Source of the DNA: Sporobolomyces roseus | Lineage: Eukaryota > Basidiomycota > Microbotryomycetes > Sporidiobolales > Sporidiobolaceae | Reading direction: 5' to 3' | DNA: 64,000 bases | NCBI GenBank assembly: GCA_016617785.1 | Contig: JADILM010000012.1 | Location: forward strand, 682,001-746,000 | In this document: one piece after another, positions 1 to 12,357 of the stretch | How positions within the stretch are numbered: the first letter of the stretch is position 1 | How the letters are laid out: each line of letters opens with the position of its first letter | Translations under genes and position numbers: made by a program | The notes under the pieces: model-generated | Databases searched by the model: none | Seen by the model: the letters and a program-made list of their open reading frames with translations, nothing else | What the model was told of the DNA's origin: nothing

Positions 1-1371
<1,371 letters not shown>

Positions 1372-1641
1372 ATAGGTTTTATCTTGTCAGAATTTACATC
1401 TGTATGATTCCACTGTTATCTCCGTCTGTATGAAGTGAGTCAGAGACCTGCCCTGCGAAATCTCGAGGTCAAAATTCGAAGAGCGAAAGTCCGCTCCTTT
1501 TCTCGTTCCCACTACTCCTCTTTGAATTCAGTACGACCTCGTCACAGACGTGATTCCAGCAATCTGGAGCGATAGGCCTTCACCCCCTCGACCCTCTTCC
1601 TCTCACTCTCGGAAGTTCCCCTCATCATTCAAATTCATCGA

Positions 1642-3535
1642 ATGTCCCCAACTTCTCGCACTGGAGTCTCCCGTACAGCTCTCACAGTATGCTCAACCTT
1701 GACAATACATTACTCGGTCCTCTCGCTCGTCCTTCATTACTCTCGGATACAATCCTCTTCTTCGCCAACCTCCCTCCCTTATCACCCTTCGACCGCCATC
1801 TTCCTCACAGAACTCGGCAAGATCGCAATCTGCTTACTACTCGTAGCTCGAAATGGCGAGTTGAAGGATTTCGTGAAGGAGAGGAAACGGATAGAAGCGA
1901 TTTGGAGGTATCGCGAAATCGAAGAAGAGGAGAGGGCTTCGTTATTGAGGGAAAGGGAACGAGAGGAGGAGGAAAGACAACGCGAGAGGGTAAATGAAGC
2001 TGCGGGAGTCGGTCTGGGGAACCTAATGGAATCGCAGACGAATGGAGGAGGTGCGAAGCTACACCATCGCAAGAATTCCTCTGCAACTCTCGCACCACCA
2101 CAACCGAAGAATCATGGCCTGTCTATCAACGTCGATAGAGCTCGTGCATTCCCGACTACACCTTCTCTTGCCGTCATTCCAGCTACACCTGCACCCGAAC
2201 CGAGTCCGACTCGGATACCAGAAGTCTCGCTCCTCTTTCCTCATCGACCATCTCGCGAACAGGATGAATCGACATCAACCCTTGACGATATGATGGATCG
2301 AGATTGGTGGAGAGTCCTCAAGGCAACCGTCTTTGGGCGTAACTCGTTTCCACTGGCGGTCATCTCGATATTGTTCGTTTTGCAAGGACAAATGCAGTAC
2401 ATAGCGGCGACAAACTTGTCGGTACCGCTCTTTCAGCTGGCGTATCAATTGAAGGTGAGTACTCTCGACTCTTCAATACTGCAGTGGATTCATCGGAATC
2501 TTTGAGAATAGATACCTGCAACTGCAATGTTCTCGACTGTCCTCCTGAATCGATCTCTATCGAGTCAGCAATGGATCTCTCTCTTTGTCCTTACGACAGG
2601 CGTGGGAATCGTTCAGCTTTGCTCGGTGATGGCGGCCCAGAGCACAACAGAAGAGTTTCAGTCGGATTCGACTCAACCTCCGAATCAATTCCTCGGTCTC
2701 AGTTCAGTCGTCTTCGCCTGTCTCTCTTCAGGATTCGCCTCCTGCTATTTCGAACGGATCCTCAAGATCCCATCTTCCCCGACTACTTCCTCTCTTCCCA
2801 TGTCCCCGACCTCTTCGTCAAACTCCCTCGCATCATGCGCATCTCCAACTCTACCGTCTTCAAGTCAGCCTCCCCCGCCAGAACTATCATCTATTGTTCC
2901 GGCACGACCCTCGCTTTGGATTCGCAACGTGCAACTTTCATCGTTCGGTTTAGGAGCGGTTCTCCCTTTCGTCCTCTACGACCTTCGACACTCTTTCGTC
3001 GCACTCGTATACCCCCGACAGGAGGCTATCGATTATTTGGGAGAATCGTGGAGTAGTCAAATAGTCGATGCTCTGACAGGAGTTGGGCGGACATTCTTCC
3101 AAGGGTTCTCCCGTCCTGTCGTTTGGCTTGTTATCGTGCTGCAAATTATTGGAGGTATACTGAGTGGTGAGTTCACTCAAGCTTCCCTATGTCTTGATCG
3201 ACACCGCTCATTGTCCGGGTCTTTCTCTCTCAGCCTTGGTCATTCAATACGCCGACAATTTGCTCAAATGCTTCGCGACGTCACTCTCGATCCTTCTGTC
3301 GCTGCTCGCCTCTGTCGTCATCTTTGACTTTTCAGTACGCTTACCTATCCCTTTCGGTGTTTGCATTAATGCTGTCCTTTTGCTGACTTTTACCCTTTCT
3401 CTTCAGTTAACTCCCGGTATCACGATCGGCGCCACTCTAGTCATAGCTGCAACGTTCGCATACACATCACCGGGTGGATTCCAATCTGCCATTTCCTCTC
3501 CTCTGCGGTTCATGATCTGGAATCGACGAAGATGA
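1642..3535 (+). CDS. nucleotide-sugar transporter, SLC35A/UDP-galactose transporter type
   Basis: Multi-pass Golgi membrane transporter predicted to exchange UDP-sugar for UMP. The ATG at 1642 opens a first exon with hydrophobic helices around VLSLVLHYSRIQ and ELGKIAICLLLVARNG. A large hydrophilic insertion of about 120 residues rich in E, R, S and P follows, then ILFVLQGQMQYIAATNLS and FQLAYQLK. The family signature runs across the first intron as LK-IPATAMFSTVLLNRSL. Later helices include WISLFVLTTGVGIVQL, LGLSSVVFACLSSGFASCYFE, VIQYADNLLKCFATSLSI and GITIGATLVIAATFAY. This matches the nucleotide-sugar transporter fold (PF04142) and is closest in layout to fission yeast Gms1 and SLC35A2. 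Substrate cannot be fixed from sequence. About four short introns; the cytoplasmic loop is longer than usual. Confidence 0.85.
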
Positions 3536-4208
3536 TTCCTCCCGATTTCGTTCTTCACCTCGTTAAGTCGCATTAGATAGACTCTTGCATTTTTTGTTGT
3601 AATAGCATGCATGTTGGGAAGCCGGAAGCAGCAGGAAACATCCATTCGAGACTCGAGACTCGCATCTAACTCTTTGCGGGAAAAGGCGAAAAGGAATCGT
3701 TATTCTTTCAACATTGCTGACGTACTAATCACAGTCTTGATAATTCCCATGTATCTACAAACGTGACCCCCCTTCACTGACTATCAAAGGGTCGTTCTCC
3801 GGCGAACGTTGAGGAACACGGCGAGTCGAATTTGCCATTTCCCGCCTACGAGAGCAATTAGACGCGATCATCTGTATACTTCCCGAGTTTGATGGATGGA
3901 CGAACAAGGGAAAGAGGTGGTGCGAAAGGGAAATGGGGAAAGGGGAAAGAAGGGAACGTCGGAATGCACAATTTGACGAAGAGGTAAACATCTTGCGGGT
4001 ACTCAGTCGGGATCTTCGGGTGAAGGAGTTCGGGTATCTTGAATGCGAAGTCTGCTTGATTGATCGAAGCGGGTTCGAGGGTATGTCGAGAGTAGCGAAA
4101 GTCGAATCGGTCGTTGAGGAATCGAAAGCTGGAGTTTAAGCTGTCGAGGTATGCTGTTGTAGAAGGTATTCTGCCTTCTCCGTGTCTGAATAACCGAGGA
4201 AGAACAAA
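3536..4208. other. convergent intergenic region, no gene seen
   Basis: This stretch separates the 3' ends of the transporter (+) and the zinc-finger gene (-). Short open frames on both strands have no recognisable motif and no splice pattern that joins them. It probably holds the two 3' UTRs. Confidence 0.5.
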
Positions 4209-6577
4209 TTAATTCCCACAAACGTCAACATCAACAACTCCTGATCGCCTCGTAAGTCTCGCTGACCCTGTTTGGAACGATCTCGAAAGCGGGGGGTAAC
4301 GGGGATCGAGAGGACTTGTACGCTCACCTTTTGCGATCCAATCACGACCATGCACTCCTTTGCAACCTCCGTCTTGACAAACACCACCCAAAGTTTCAGC
4401 TTTACACCACTTCCTCCCCGGATCAAGCTGTCTCTTCTGCGCGACGAACGTCGACAATCCAGCTGACCCTGTCTCAGAGAAGTTGTTAGTATCATCGGTG
4501 CTCGCATTCACTGGGTCCGTGGAGCTCGAGGTTGATAGAGGTGAAGGGTGGTAAGAGATCGAGAGGGAAGCAGACGGTCGACCTCCAAGTAGGGGATATC
4601 GAGAAAGAGTAGAGTTGTACGGGCGATACACCTGTTTTGATTGTCATCGACAGATCGTGAGGGGACCAGATGAAAGCGATGGAAGACAGAGGGGAGGGAG
4701 GAGACGGTTAGAGCCGTTCTTGCGGAGAGAATGGAACAGAACGAGCGCGGTCAAGGCCTAAGACTTGCCGGATCGACCATCGTGCGAGTTTGACTTGGGG
4801 CTTGAAGCGAGGACGACGCAAGTGGGGAATCGTCGAGCTATTGTCAGAGATTGTCAGCGAGTGAGAACTAGTGCGCGAATTAAGGACGTGGGCAAACTAG
4901 ATTCTTCTCGGTTGTAGACGTTGCTGATACTGAAGTCATCGGTAGTTCAGCTCGGAGTCATTGAAGCAGGGTAGAGGATTTGAGGCTCACCCAATTCGCT
5001 GTTTTCGACAGGAGTAGAAAAAACTGCATTGACCGAACTTCCGTCGAGCGCAGCATTTCCACCGTTTGTAGCACCGTCTTCTGTTTGTGCTGACACCGCT
5101 CGCTTCTTTCGCTCTTCCATATCCTTGATTCGATCCATGATCCTTTGAATTTCGAGTTCCTTCTCTTCGAGTTGCCGCTTCCGGAGTATCTCACCTACTT
5201 GAGCTGCAGTAGAGGTAGCGCCCTTCGAGTTGTTTGGTGGTATTGAAGGGATCGTCAGGCGTGCGTTCTCGGGAGAAGGTACTCGGGAAGATCTCGATTC
5301 GTCGTTTTTGGCTGATTTCATGTCGACGTCCTCCACACTCTCGGTCGTTGCGACACTTCCATCGTCCTCCTCGTCATCAGAGATATCGATGACCATGGTT
5401 TCTGAGCTCGCCAACCCGCCGTTGAAGAGTGACCCTGCGAATCCGCCAACGATTCTCTGACGAGACAAGGCTGTTTGCGATAGTCGATGCGAGGGTAGGT
5501 GTTCGAGATCGGTTGCTACTGGTCGACGAGATAAAGTCGAGTTGTTACTGGTGTTCCCGTTGTGAGAGGGGTAGGCGAAGGAAGGGTTGTAAGCGAAAGG
5601 ACCGGAAGGAGGTTGTTCAACGATTTCTTCGGTGTGATCGATCGAATCGCGAAGAGATTGAACGTAGTCGGGAGAGGTGTGTTGGCGGGCGTAAGAATGC
5701 CGTGGTCGTTTCGCTGACGGCTCCGAATCGACTGGTGCGATCCCTTTCCCGTCATCTCGAGCAAGATCGTCTCCTTCTCCTCCTTCGTTGACACTGTCGG
5801 GACCGCTTGGAGGAGCCGAGGCGAAGAGTGACTCGAGCTCTGATTCGAGACTTTGAGCTTGTCGTTGGTTCCTCGCTTTGAGAGCGGCTTTCCTGGCGAG
5901 CAATTTTTGACGCTTCTCCTGTTCGAGTGCATCGTAGTCGACGTTGAGTTCCTGGTTGGAATCGGTTTCGGTCGGGTAGTACTGCGAGTCTCGACTCATC
6001 GACGATGCGAGGAATGGTAGCGGGTTGAGGGATTCGGAAGGAGAGAGGGAGGGTCGGAAGGGTCGAAAAGGAGTCGATTGAGCAGAGAGGGATAATTGTG
6101 GAGGGATCAGACTGGAGTCGAGGTGCAGTTCGTCGAAGCTACATATTCGATGCAATGTCAGCTCATCAACTTTCGTTCCAAAGCCAAAGAGAGAAGCGAG
6201 ACGTACGCAACCGACAGAATTTCCCTCGAAATCCCGATCGATAACAAATAGTCTGCTGGAATACCATAAGACAGTAACTGAGATATGATGTCCTTTGATT
6301 CTTCTTTCACAGCGAGTACTAGATGCAAGCAATGGGGGAAGCATGTGAGGAAAGATCTCTCTTCAGGAAGATGGTAAAACGTACGGGATCGAGAGGAGAC
6401 TACAGGATTCACTTCTACTTCTACTGATTCATCTTCTATCTCTCCTTCCTCCTTCTCACGCTGTCCATTTTGAAAGGGGAGATAATGATTCGTTTCAACT
6501 TGAAGAGATTGAGGTTGAGGAGTTAGTTTGCGTTTCTTTGATGAAAGGGCGGCTTTGCGTAGTGCATCCAAATCCAT
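4209..6577 (-). CDS. Red1/ZFC3H1-like zinc-finger protein (putative MTREC/PAXT-type nuclear RNA-decay scaffold)
   Basis: The N-terminus MDLDALRKAALSSKKRK resembles the start of ZFC3H1/Red1-type proteins. It is followed by an acidic stretch (EKEEGEIEDE), a charged helix (DALEQEKRQKLLARKAALKA) and a coiled coil (EILRKRQLEEKELEIQRIMD). Near the C-terminus is a CCCH-like motif in KWCKAETLGGVCQDGGCKGV followed by His, fitting the C3H1 zinc-finger family PF10650 (C-x7-C-x4-C-x3-H). Known members (fission yeast Red1, human ZFC3H1) bridge the Mtr4-like helicase to the nuclear exosome for degradation of unwanted polyadenylated RNA. The last intron (GTGAGC...CAG) leads to a short tail ending in a stop at 4209. 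Exons between about 4640 and 4980 are not well resolved. Orthology is inferred from the zinc finger plus N-terminus. Confidence 0.7.
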
Positions 6578-6871
6578 TGATTGGAGATATTGGTGTGGTT
6601 TGGTAGGAAGGGGAACTAGATGTCGGAGGGAGCGAGATTACACTTTCGCTGATCCCGAGATTTCCTTTTCTCTCTCTCCATTCACTCATTCAAAGTGAGT
6701 TTTTCTCTCTCTCTTCTGCTTCTGACTCTTCACTCCAAACCTCAGAGACTGCCCACCCTGTCGCTCACTCGTACTATTCCTTCTATCTTTCGCAGAACCA
6801 GTTCGTTTTCTCTTTCTCCCTTCGTCTTCTTCGGATAATCGACTGCCGATCTAACGAAACCAAATCATCCA

Positions 6872-8444
6872 GTGTCGTCAACATCTGCAACAGCGAGCTC
6901 TACTGTTCCCTTCCATCCTGCTCTGAGTGTACCTCGTGAGTTTCCCCTCTCTTCTTTTCTTTTCCGATGGTTTCACTCACTCAACTCTTCTTCCGCAGAC
7001 GAGATCCGTACTCTGATCAAGCGGAAACAAGATGCGATCGCCACTACTGCAGTTGCTTTCCATCATTCGGTCCTCCACACTCAGGTGAGTCGGAAACTCA
7101 GACTTTCGATCGTCGGTTCGGTTCATCGCAATTGACCTCGTGAATGTCCGTTTTTGCTCTCTACTCTAGCTCGTCGATGGGATCATTCAACTGAGGCTCA
7201 ACAGTCTGGATCCTACTGCGCCGCCTTACGATCAGTCTTCGGTTACTCAAGCTCTGTGGAATGCTCTTTTCAAATATTTCGCAAGGGGAAAGGATGTCGC
7301 GAAAGAGATGGAAGTTGAGCCAGTCCTTCCTAGCGAAGAGTTACATCACGCCTTGCTAGCATTAGGTGAGTCGCATTCAATCTTTGTCTGTAGTACATTT
7401 GGCTGACGAGGTCTTCGTTTTCGGCGGAAAAAGGTGCTACTCAACCTTCACCACCTCGCTACTCGGTCGCTCGTTCCACAATCTTCCAGCTGTTCCATCT
7501 CGCCACAGATACTCACGAAGAGCCCAGCCCGTCCCTCTTCCCTTTCGTGCCTGTGACTCCTCCCTCAGGTGCACCTTCTCCCCTCACTTACCCTCTCCGA
7601 CCTGCGAAGCCTTCGAACGCGCAACCTATCTACTCGAGATATATTCCTCATCTCTCTACAAGCCCTTCACAACCCACCTTCTTCTCTTTATCGCTCCTCT
7701 CGCTCAAACACCTCCCAACTCTACACAAATGGATGAACGATCCCCGAGTCGACGCTTTCTGGATGGAAGCTGGAGATATGGACAAGCACAAGGCATTCAT
7801 CGAGAGCAACATGAAAGATAAGCACACTCTCGGAGTTATCGGAAGTTATACCACGATGAAAGATGGATTCGAAGGAAAGGCGGAAGTTGAAGACGCAGTA
7901 TACGCCGAAGTCTACTGGGGCAAGGTAAGTCCGACATTGTAACCTGATTCTAGACGAGAACTCATATGCTTGCTACTCTGATAATAGGAAGATCGACTAG
8001 GTCCGCTGATTCCGAAAGAGATTGAAGTTCGAGATTATGATCGAGGTGAGCTTTCTCAGTTCGACGCCCTTTCCGCTGATAGCTCACTCGGGTTCTCGCT
8101 CGCAGGCATTCACATGCTCGTTGGCTCATCGACTCACCGTGGACCCGACTACGTACGAGCGTGGCTCCCTTCTCTCGCTCACTACTGTTTCGTGTCCGAT
8201 CCTCGCACCGACCGTGTCCTGTGCGAACCAAATGAGAAGAATGGCAAAATGGTTTCGGTGCGTTTCAGGACAGACTTCCACTAGTTCTCATTCTTCCGCT
8301 TTCGACTGACCAAACTCCGATCCGTCTGAACAGTACCTCGAGTCGATCGGGTTCAAGCGTCACGGCAGCGTCACTTTCCCTCACAAAGTCTCTGCTCTCA
8401 TGATTCTCGAAAAGCAGGATTTTTACAGTCTATGCCCATTCTGA
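6872..8444 (+). CDS. siderophore biosynthesis N-acyltransferase (IucB/SidF/SidL-type, GNAT fold)
   Basis: Predicted to transfer an acyl group (acetyl or longer) from acyl-CoA to N5-hydroxyornithine for a hydroxamate siderophore. The C-terminal half carries the MbtK/IucB-like acyltransferase domain (PF13523): LKHLPTLHKWMNDPRVDAFW, VYAEVYWGK, then LGPLIPKEIEVRDYDRG, GIHMLVGSSTHRGPDYV, RAWLPSLAHYCFVSDPRT, and VLCEPNEKNGKM followed by GFKRHGSVTFPHKVSALM. The stop is at 8442-8444. N-terminal exons (about 6872-7365) encode a helical region with HEIRTLIKRKQDAIATTAVA and LVDGIIQLRLNSLDP, as in eukaryotic family members. At least five introns of roughly 50-90 bp. The first exon is uncertain: no in-frame ATG is visible at 6872, so an upstream 5' exon probably exists. 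Fungal acetyl-type siderophores include rhodotorulic acid, which would fit a red-yeast relative (inference). Confidence 0.83.
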
Positions 8445-8767
8445 GGTGACTTTAATTGGCCTATAGTCGTTCTCATACCTTGATATTACTCGCAATGCAA
8501 TTTACCTGGGTTCGTCGTTACTTGATTCTCAACTTTCTGAATGGAGAATGCGAGGAATACGAGAATTGAAAACGTCAGAGATGCCCTGTGAAGCAAGCCG
8601 CAAACTGAGGGAGAGAGAAGCTCGCTTGAGCTGACGAGTGAGGGGCCGTTCGAGTATGATCAGTTCTCGCCGATTGCAGGATGACGGTGGGAGTTGAAAG
8701 GGCGTGAAGCAGGTGACTTGCGAGGGGGAGATGGAAACAACTTGACGGAGAATGACAAAAAATTCAG

Positions 8768-8856
8768 TGCCCCCAGGGTGGATCGAACACCCGACCTCCA
8801 CATATCGAGCGCAGACTTCGTACGAGTGTGGCGCACTACCACTGTGCTATACGGGC
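8768..8856 (-). tRNA. tRNA-Thr (anticodon CGU), intron-containing
   Basis: On the minus strand the acceptor stem GCCCGTA pairs with TGGGGGC (one mismatch) and the discriminator is A. The D-arm is GCAC-AGTGGTA-GTGC and the T-arm GGGTG-TTCGATC-CACCC. The anticodon stem CCACA/TGTGG encloses the loop start CT-CGT-A followed by an intron of about 17 nt after position 37. It lies about 0.77 kb outside the left edge of the large inverted repeat. Confidence 0.85.
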
Positions 8857-9622
8857 GATAACTAGCGGCGAGCAAGCACAAACAAACGTATCGATACAGC
8901 AAAGACCAAATCGACGTCAAGATCGACGGAATGAAACGCTTCTAGTTCTCCCGTTCTGTGGCTGAGTGAACCATCGACGCTGAGAGTACGGGACAACGTC
9001 GAAAAAGTGCAAGTAGGGACGTAGCTACGCGGCCTTAGGATCAGAAGTTCCCACTCTACCTTGCAAGTCTGCTCTCATTGGCTTCGAGTTTGGCACACTC
9101 TTACCAAGCTATCGCAGGTTGCAGCGTGGCTGATTACTACCCGGTCAGATTAAAGCCTCTGTGTCTTCTCCAAGTCCTCTCGACTCATTCTGAAAGTCGC
9201 AGATCGGCGGTCCTTGACCTATCGAGGGTCTGAAAGAGCACCAGACTGACTGACGAAATTGGAATAGTCATTCCTGGTCTCATGTACGGTGATCTTGCGA
9301 GCACCGCTGACAGATCGGGACTGCTGTCTATATCCGAGGTCGGGGAGTATGACGCTGAGGAGTCCCGTGGGAAAGGGAGCCCTCGAGAAACGTCTGCGGA
9401 CCAATCAGCAACGTATAATGGACACAAAAGTGGAAGCTTTGGAATCAGTTCCTGAAAGAACACTGTTTCATAGCAGAGGCTGTCCGCAGAATGGAGGGAA
9501 GAGGACAAGTGTGCAAGCGAGCAAGCGCTCAAAGGTCATGGGACTCTGCAGCACCCGCGAGGCGTAGCTTCATTGAGAGTCTTCTGGACCAAGGTAAAGA
9601 AAGTCAAGTGGCAATCTTTCAA
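8857..9622. other. unique DNA between tRNA-Thr and the inverted repeat, no gene seen
   Basis: Open frames on both strands here are short and unrecognisable. Just outside the repeat edge, a piece near 9580-9600 shares a GTCCAGAAG-like word with the PHO88 intron on the other side. The true breakpoint could therefore be blurred by a small indel. Confidence 0.4.
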
Positions 9623-9632
9623 AAGGACTCAC

Positions 9633-9683
9633 TTGCATAGCTCCGAGGGAGACCATGAGGTTGGTGATGGCAGGGTTAGGCAT
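9633..9683 (-). pseudogene. orphan first exon of PHO88 (truncated duplicate)
   Basis: Encodes MPNPAITNLMVSLGAMQ followed by the GTGAGTCC donor, identical to exon 1 of the intact PHO88 at 30772-30822. The upstream promoter sequence is also duplicated. Homology to PHO88 ends a few bases into intron 1 and nothing downstream resembles the remaining exons. This is a promoter plus first-exon remnant created when the palindrome arm captured the 5' end of PHO88, or was homogenised up to that point. Confidence 0.93.
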
Positions 9684-9953
9684 GGTGTATCTGTGGAGTA
9701 GAGTGGGAGGATATAGATAGGTTGAAAGTGTCAAGAGGCAGAATAATCGAATGGAAGTTGACGAAAGGAAAGTCAAAAATGGATTGAATTGTATTGACTA
9801 CCTCAATACGATTGAATGAGGGTTAGATCCGCTCCAGGAATAGTAACTTGCCATCATTGACTTGTTTGAGCAGGGTAGATGTTTAGATGCGTCTAGGATG
9901 ACGTTATTGATTGTGTACGTTTTCTTGAGCGGCGATTCTTTATCCGATTGTTT

Positions 9954-10051
9954 GTCCAGATGGCCGAGCGGTTAAGGCGACAGACTAGAATCTTCATTCG
10001 CTTCTCATCTGTTTCTGTTTCAGAGCGCAGGTTCAAATCCTGCTCTGGACG
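9954..10051 (+). tRNA. tRNA-Ser (anticodon AGA), intron-containing, copy A
   Basis: Acceptor GTCCAGA/TCTGGAC, D-arm region TGGCCGAGCGGTTAAGGCG, anticodon stem ACAGA/TCTGT with loop CT-AGA-A, an intron of about 16 nt, a long variable arm as expected for Ser, and T-arm GCAGG-TTCAAAT-CCTGC. Confidence 0.92.
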
Positions 10052-10303
10052 TCATCTTTTGCTTCGCTGCCCGAGGAGGAATGCAGGGGAAGGTACCTGA
10101 GGTACGGTACTTTGCTTGCTTTTTCTCAACGGTGTCCAGCAGCAGCTGTCCGTGGAGCTCTTCCGAAAGTGGTAATCTTGAACCAATTCCTTGATTGGAT
10201 CCAATCGTGACACGAGCAACGATGAATTCGAACAAAGTTGACAAATGCGACGAGAATGATCAAGAGTGGATACTGTTTGCTTGACAAGCCGCGGCTCCGA
10301 CCG

Positions 10304-10375
10304 GCCCCTATGGCTCAGTGGCAGAGCGTTCGCCTAGTAAGCGAAAGGTCCATAGTTCGATCCTGTGTGGGGGCA
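10304..10375 (+). tRNA. tRNA-Thr (anticodon AGU), copy A
   Basis: 72 nt without intron: acceptor GCCCCTA/TGGGGGC plus discriminator A, D-arm GGCTCAGTGGCAGAGCG, anticodon stem TTCGC/GCGAA with loop CTAGTAA (AGT), T-arm CATAG-TTCGATC-CTGTG. Confidence 0.93.
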
Positions 10376-10580
10376 ACCTCCCTTTTTGTTGCTCTGCAGG
10401 GAAAGCTTTCGGACAAGAGGCCCCTCTATCTGGGCTGAGCTAATTCCCTGTCAATCCTGCGCGCTCAGAGATTGTTTATGGGGGATATTTGGCTTGCAAA
10501 ATCAAGTTCAGTCACTTTTCGCGTGAGATTGACACCAATTTGATACTGTACGTTCAGTTGGGCCTCGCTCACTATACGAC

Positions 10581-10661
10581 GGTCGCATGGTGTAGTTGGT
10601 CATCACGTGTCCTTAACATCGAGTTCGGACAAGGTCTCCAGTTCAAACCTGGATGTGATCA
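10581..10661 (+). tRNA. tRNA-Val (anticodon AAC), short intron, copy A
   Basis: Acceptor GGTCGCA/TGTGATC with G-T pairs, D-arm TGGTGTAGTTGGTCATCA typical of tRNA-Val, anticodon stem TGTCC/GGACA, loop TT-AAC-A, an apparent intron of about 7 nt, T-arm CCAGG paired through TTCAAAC. Confidence 0.87.
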
Positions 10662-10739
10662 TCTTTTTGCTGCCGCTCTCCCCCTCCCCTCTCCTTTCCT
10701 CACCCCTCACTCACTCTTTCGATTGCCTCACCTTTGCAC

Positions 10740-11418
10740 CCCTTTGCACCCCTTTACACGCTCTGTTCCAAGCTGAGTTCATCTAGGTCAGCAACGCTGG
10801 AATGAACGCAATCAATCTCCGGGCTCGAGTCGCTACAACCGTTCAGTATCAACCTTTGATCAGCAGATGATACTTTGTGCGGTTTGTACCATTGTATCAC
10901 TCAAATGAAAGTAATCTGCGCAAGCTGGCGGATCGATCGTCCTTGCTCGATAGTTCTATTGCCGATGAGCGAATTTTGCAACTTGTTATTCTCTGCTACC
11001 CCCTCTAATGAATTTGGTCATCACGATCTAGTGACCAGGTGCTGCCATATTTGAGCCGAGATGATCCCACACTGCCTTTGAGAGCTTCATTTTGGTCTCC
11101 TGTCTCATCATTCGCATTCGCCATTTTCTCACGGAACTACGGGCTTCGTCGTATCGATGGTGTTGTGAGATGCACATGGTCAGCCAGTCAGGCACGTCTT
11201 GGTAGAAGTCGCAGAGAATGAATACTGCAACTTCTGTCTCCTCTCCATTCCGTGACGCTCGCTTTCCTTTACACAGAGTTCGTGAACGAGACGCGACACG
11301 CATGAAGGAGTCGTCATCGTCACACATATGTCAACATGTACTTGATCTCGTGCGGCGCGGCAGACAATAGAACCGGGAACAAAAGGAAAAGCTTCTTTGC
11401 GAGAAGAAAAAGGTAAAC
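10740..11418. other. left-arm spacer between tRNA cassette A and tRNA-Ile, no gene seen
   Basis: Contains short imperfect repeats of CACCCCTTT near 10738-10760. No frame is recognisable. The mirror copy is 29037-29715. Confidence 0.5.
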
Positions 11419-11505
11419 TGCTCAATGGCGGGATCGAACCGCCGACATCAGACTGAACTTGTGAAAGTATTAGGTCTGCATCATAACCAACTAGATCAAT
11501 CGAGC
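11419..11505 (-). tRNA. tRNA-Ile (anticodon AAU), intron-containing, left copy
   Basis: On the minus strand: acceptor GCTCGAT/ATTGAGC plus A, anticodon stem CAGAC/GTCTG with loop CT-AAT-A followed by an intron of about 13 nt, T-arm GGCGG-TTCGATC-CCGCC. The D-arm (TGATCTAGTTGGTTATGAT) is less typical for Ile, but the anticodon reading is clear. Confidence 0.82.
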
Positions 11506-12357
11506 TGGTGTGATGACTGATTCTGTTGTAATACATATAGCTCAACGCAATGTTGCAAGCAGCGCGTAGTTTTCGCAGCTAGGTGAGCTCATAGACAGCT
11601 CCCAGTACTCACACACGCTCATCTCGGATTTCTTCAGAGCGCTACGCCTCATCGGACCCCTCAGAGCGGAGCGGATCAGGATCGGCTAAAGACAATCGCT
11701 GTCTTTTCGCAAGTCAACAGGTTAATATCAATCAGACTGTTGGGGGACTGCACCAATGGAGAGAAGGGGATCTGCATGCGAGCCTTCTACCCCTTCTCTC
11801 TGTTGACACCAGTTTCTACTGTTTGTCAGGCTAGATTGCGTAGGGACTCGCAAGCGAGCATTGTTTACCTCCCCTTCTCTATCCGTTTCATATTGACCTC
11901 TGCCCTGCTTGGCACCACAAGCGGTCTGCGTAGCGGTACAAAAGCTTGGTGAAGGAAGACAAATATCACAAAATTATTATGTTACTGACCGGTCTCAAAG
12001 ATGAGGTTGTGCTGCCTCCGCGAGAGCGTGGCCTCGCTCGCAGTGATCTTTCTCACCTCTACTGCATTCAATGCGGTATCTGTACTAATGGCCAACTTTA
12101 GTCGGTGTCGTCTGTTCTGCGCTCTCCATTCGAAGGATGCAATAGAATCTGTTCATTCTGTCGTTCTGTCAAGATACGATTGAATTACTTTTCAGGCGTG
12201 CCGAAATATCGAAGCTTAGGAGTAGAAGTAGAACGGCGAGAACACGAAACTGCGAGCAACAACGAACGAAACCAATAACAAACTCAATAAATCCACTCAT
12301 GTTCGCTACTCCGTCTTCGTCTCTTCGATACCACGACGCTCAAACCCATCTCTTCCA
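11506..12357. other. left-arm segment lacking the 652 bp present in the right arm; no gene seen
   Basis: The join that corresponds to the right-arm insertion lies at about 11690, at the sequence GGCTAAAGACAATCG. The remaining DNA is present in both arms and shows no recognisable coding frame. Confidence 0.5.

Larger units (their letters stand above)
9847..10739 (+). repeat. tRNA cassette copy A (Ser-Thr-Val), about 893 bp
   Basis: First of four near-identical copies (others at 16492-17384, 22419-23311 and 29716-30608). It starts at the shared CTTGCCATCATTG word and ends at CTTTGCAC, beyond which the A/D and B/C copies diverge. At 9896 it has G (GTCTAGGATG), shared with copy D, where copies B and C have A. 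It carries three tRNA genes in the same orientation. Confidence 0.95.

Noticed and set aside
8995..9180. 5S rRNA-like sequence (CGGGTAGTAATCAG on the minus strand)
   Set aside because: Only a short resemblance; the rest of the 5S sequence and fold is absent.
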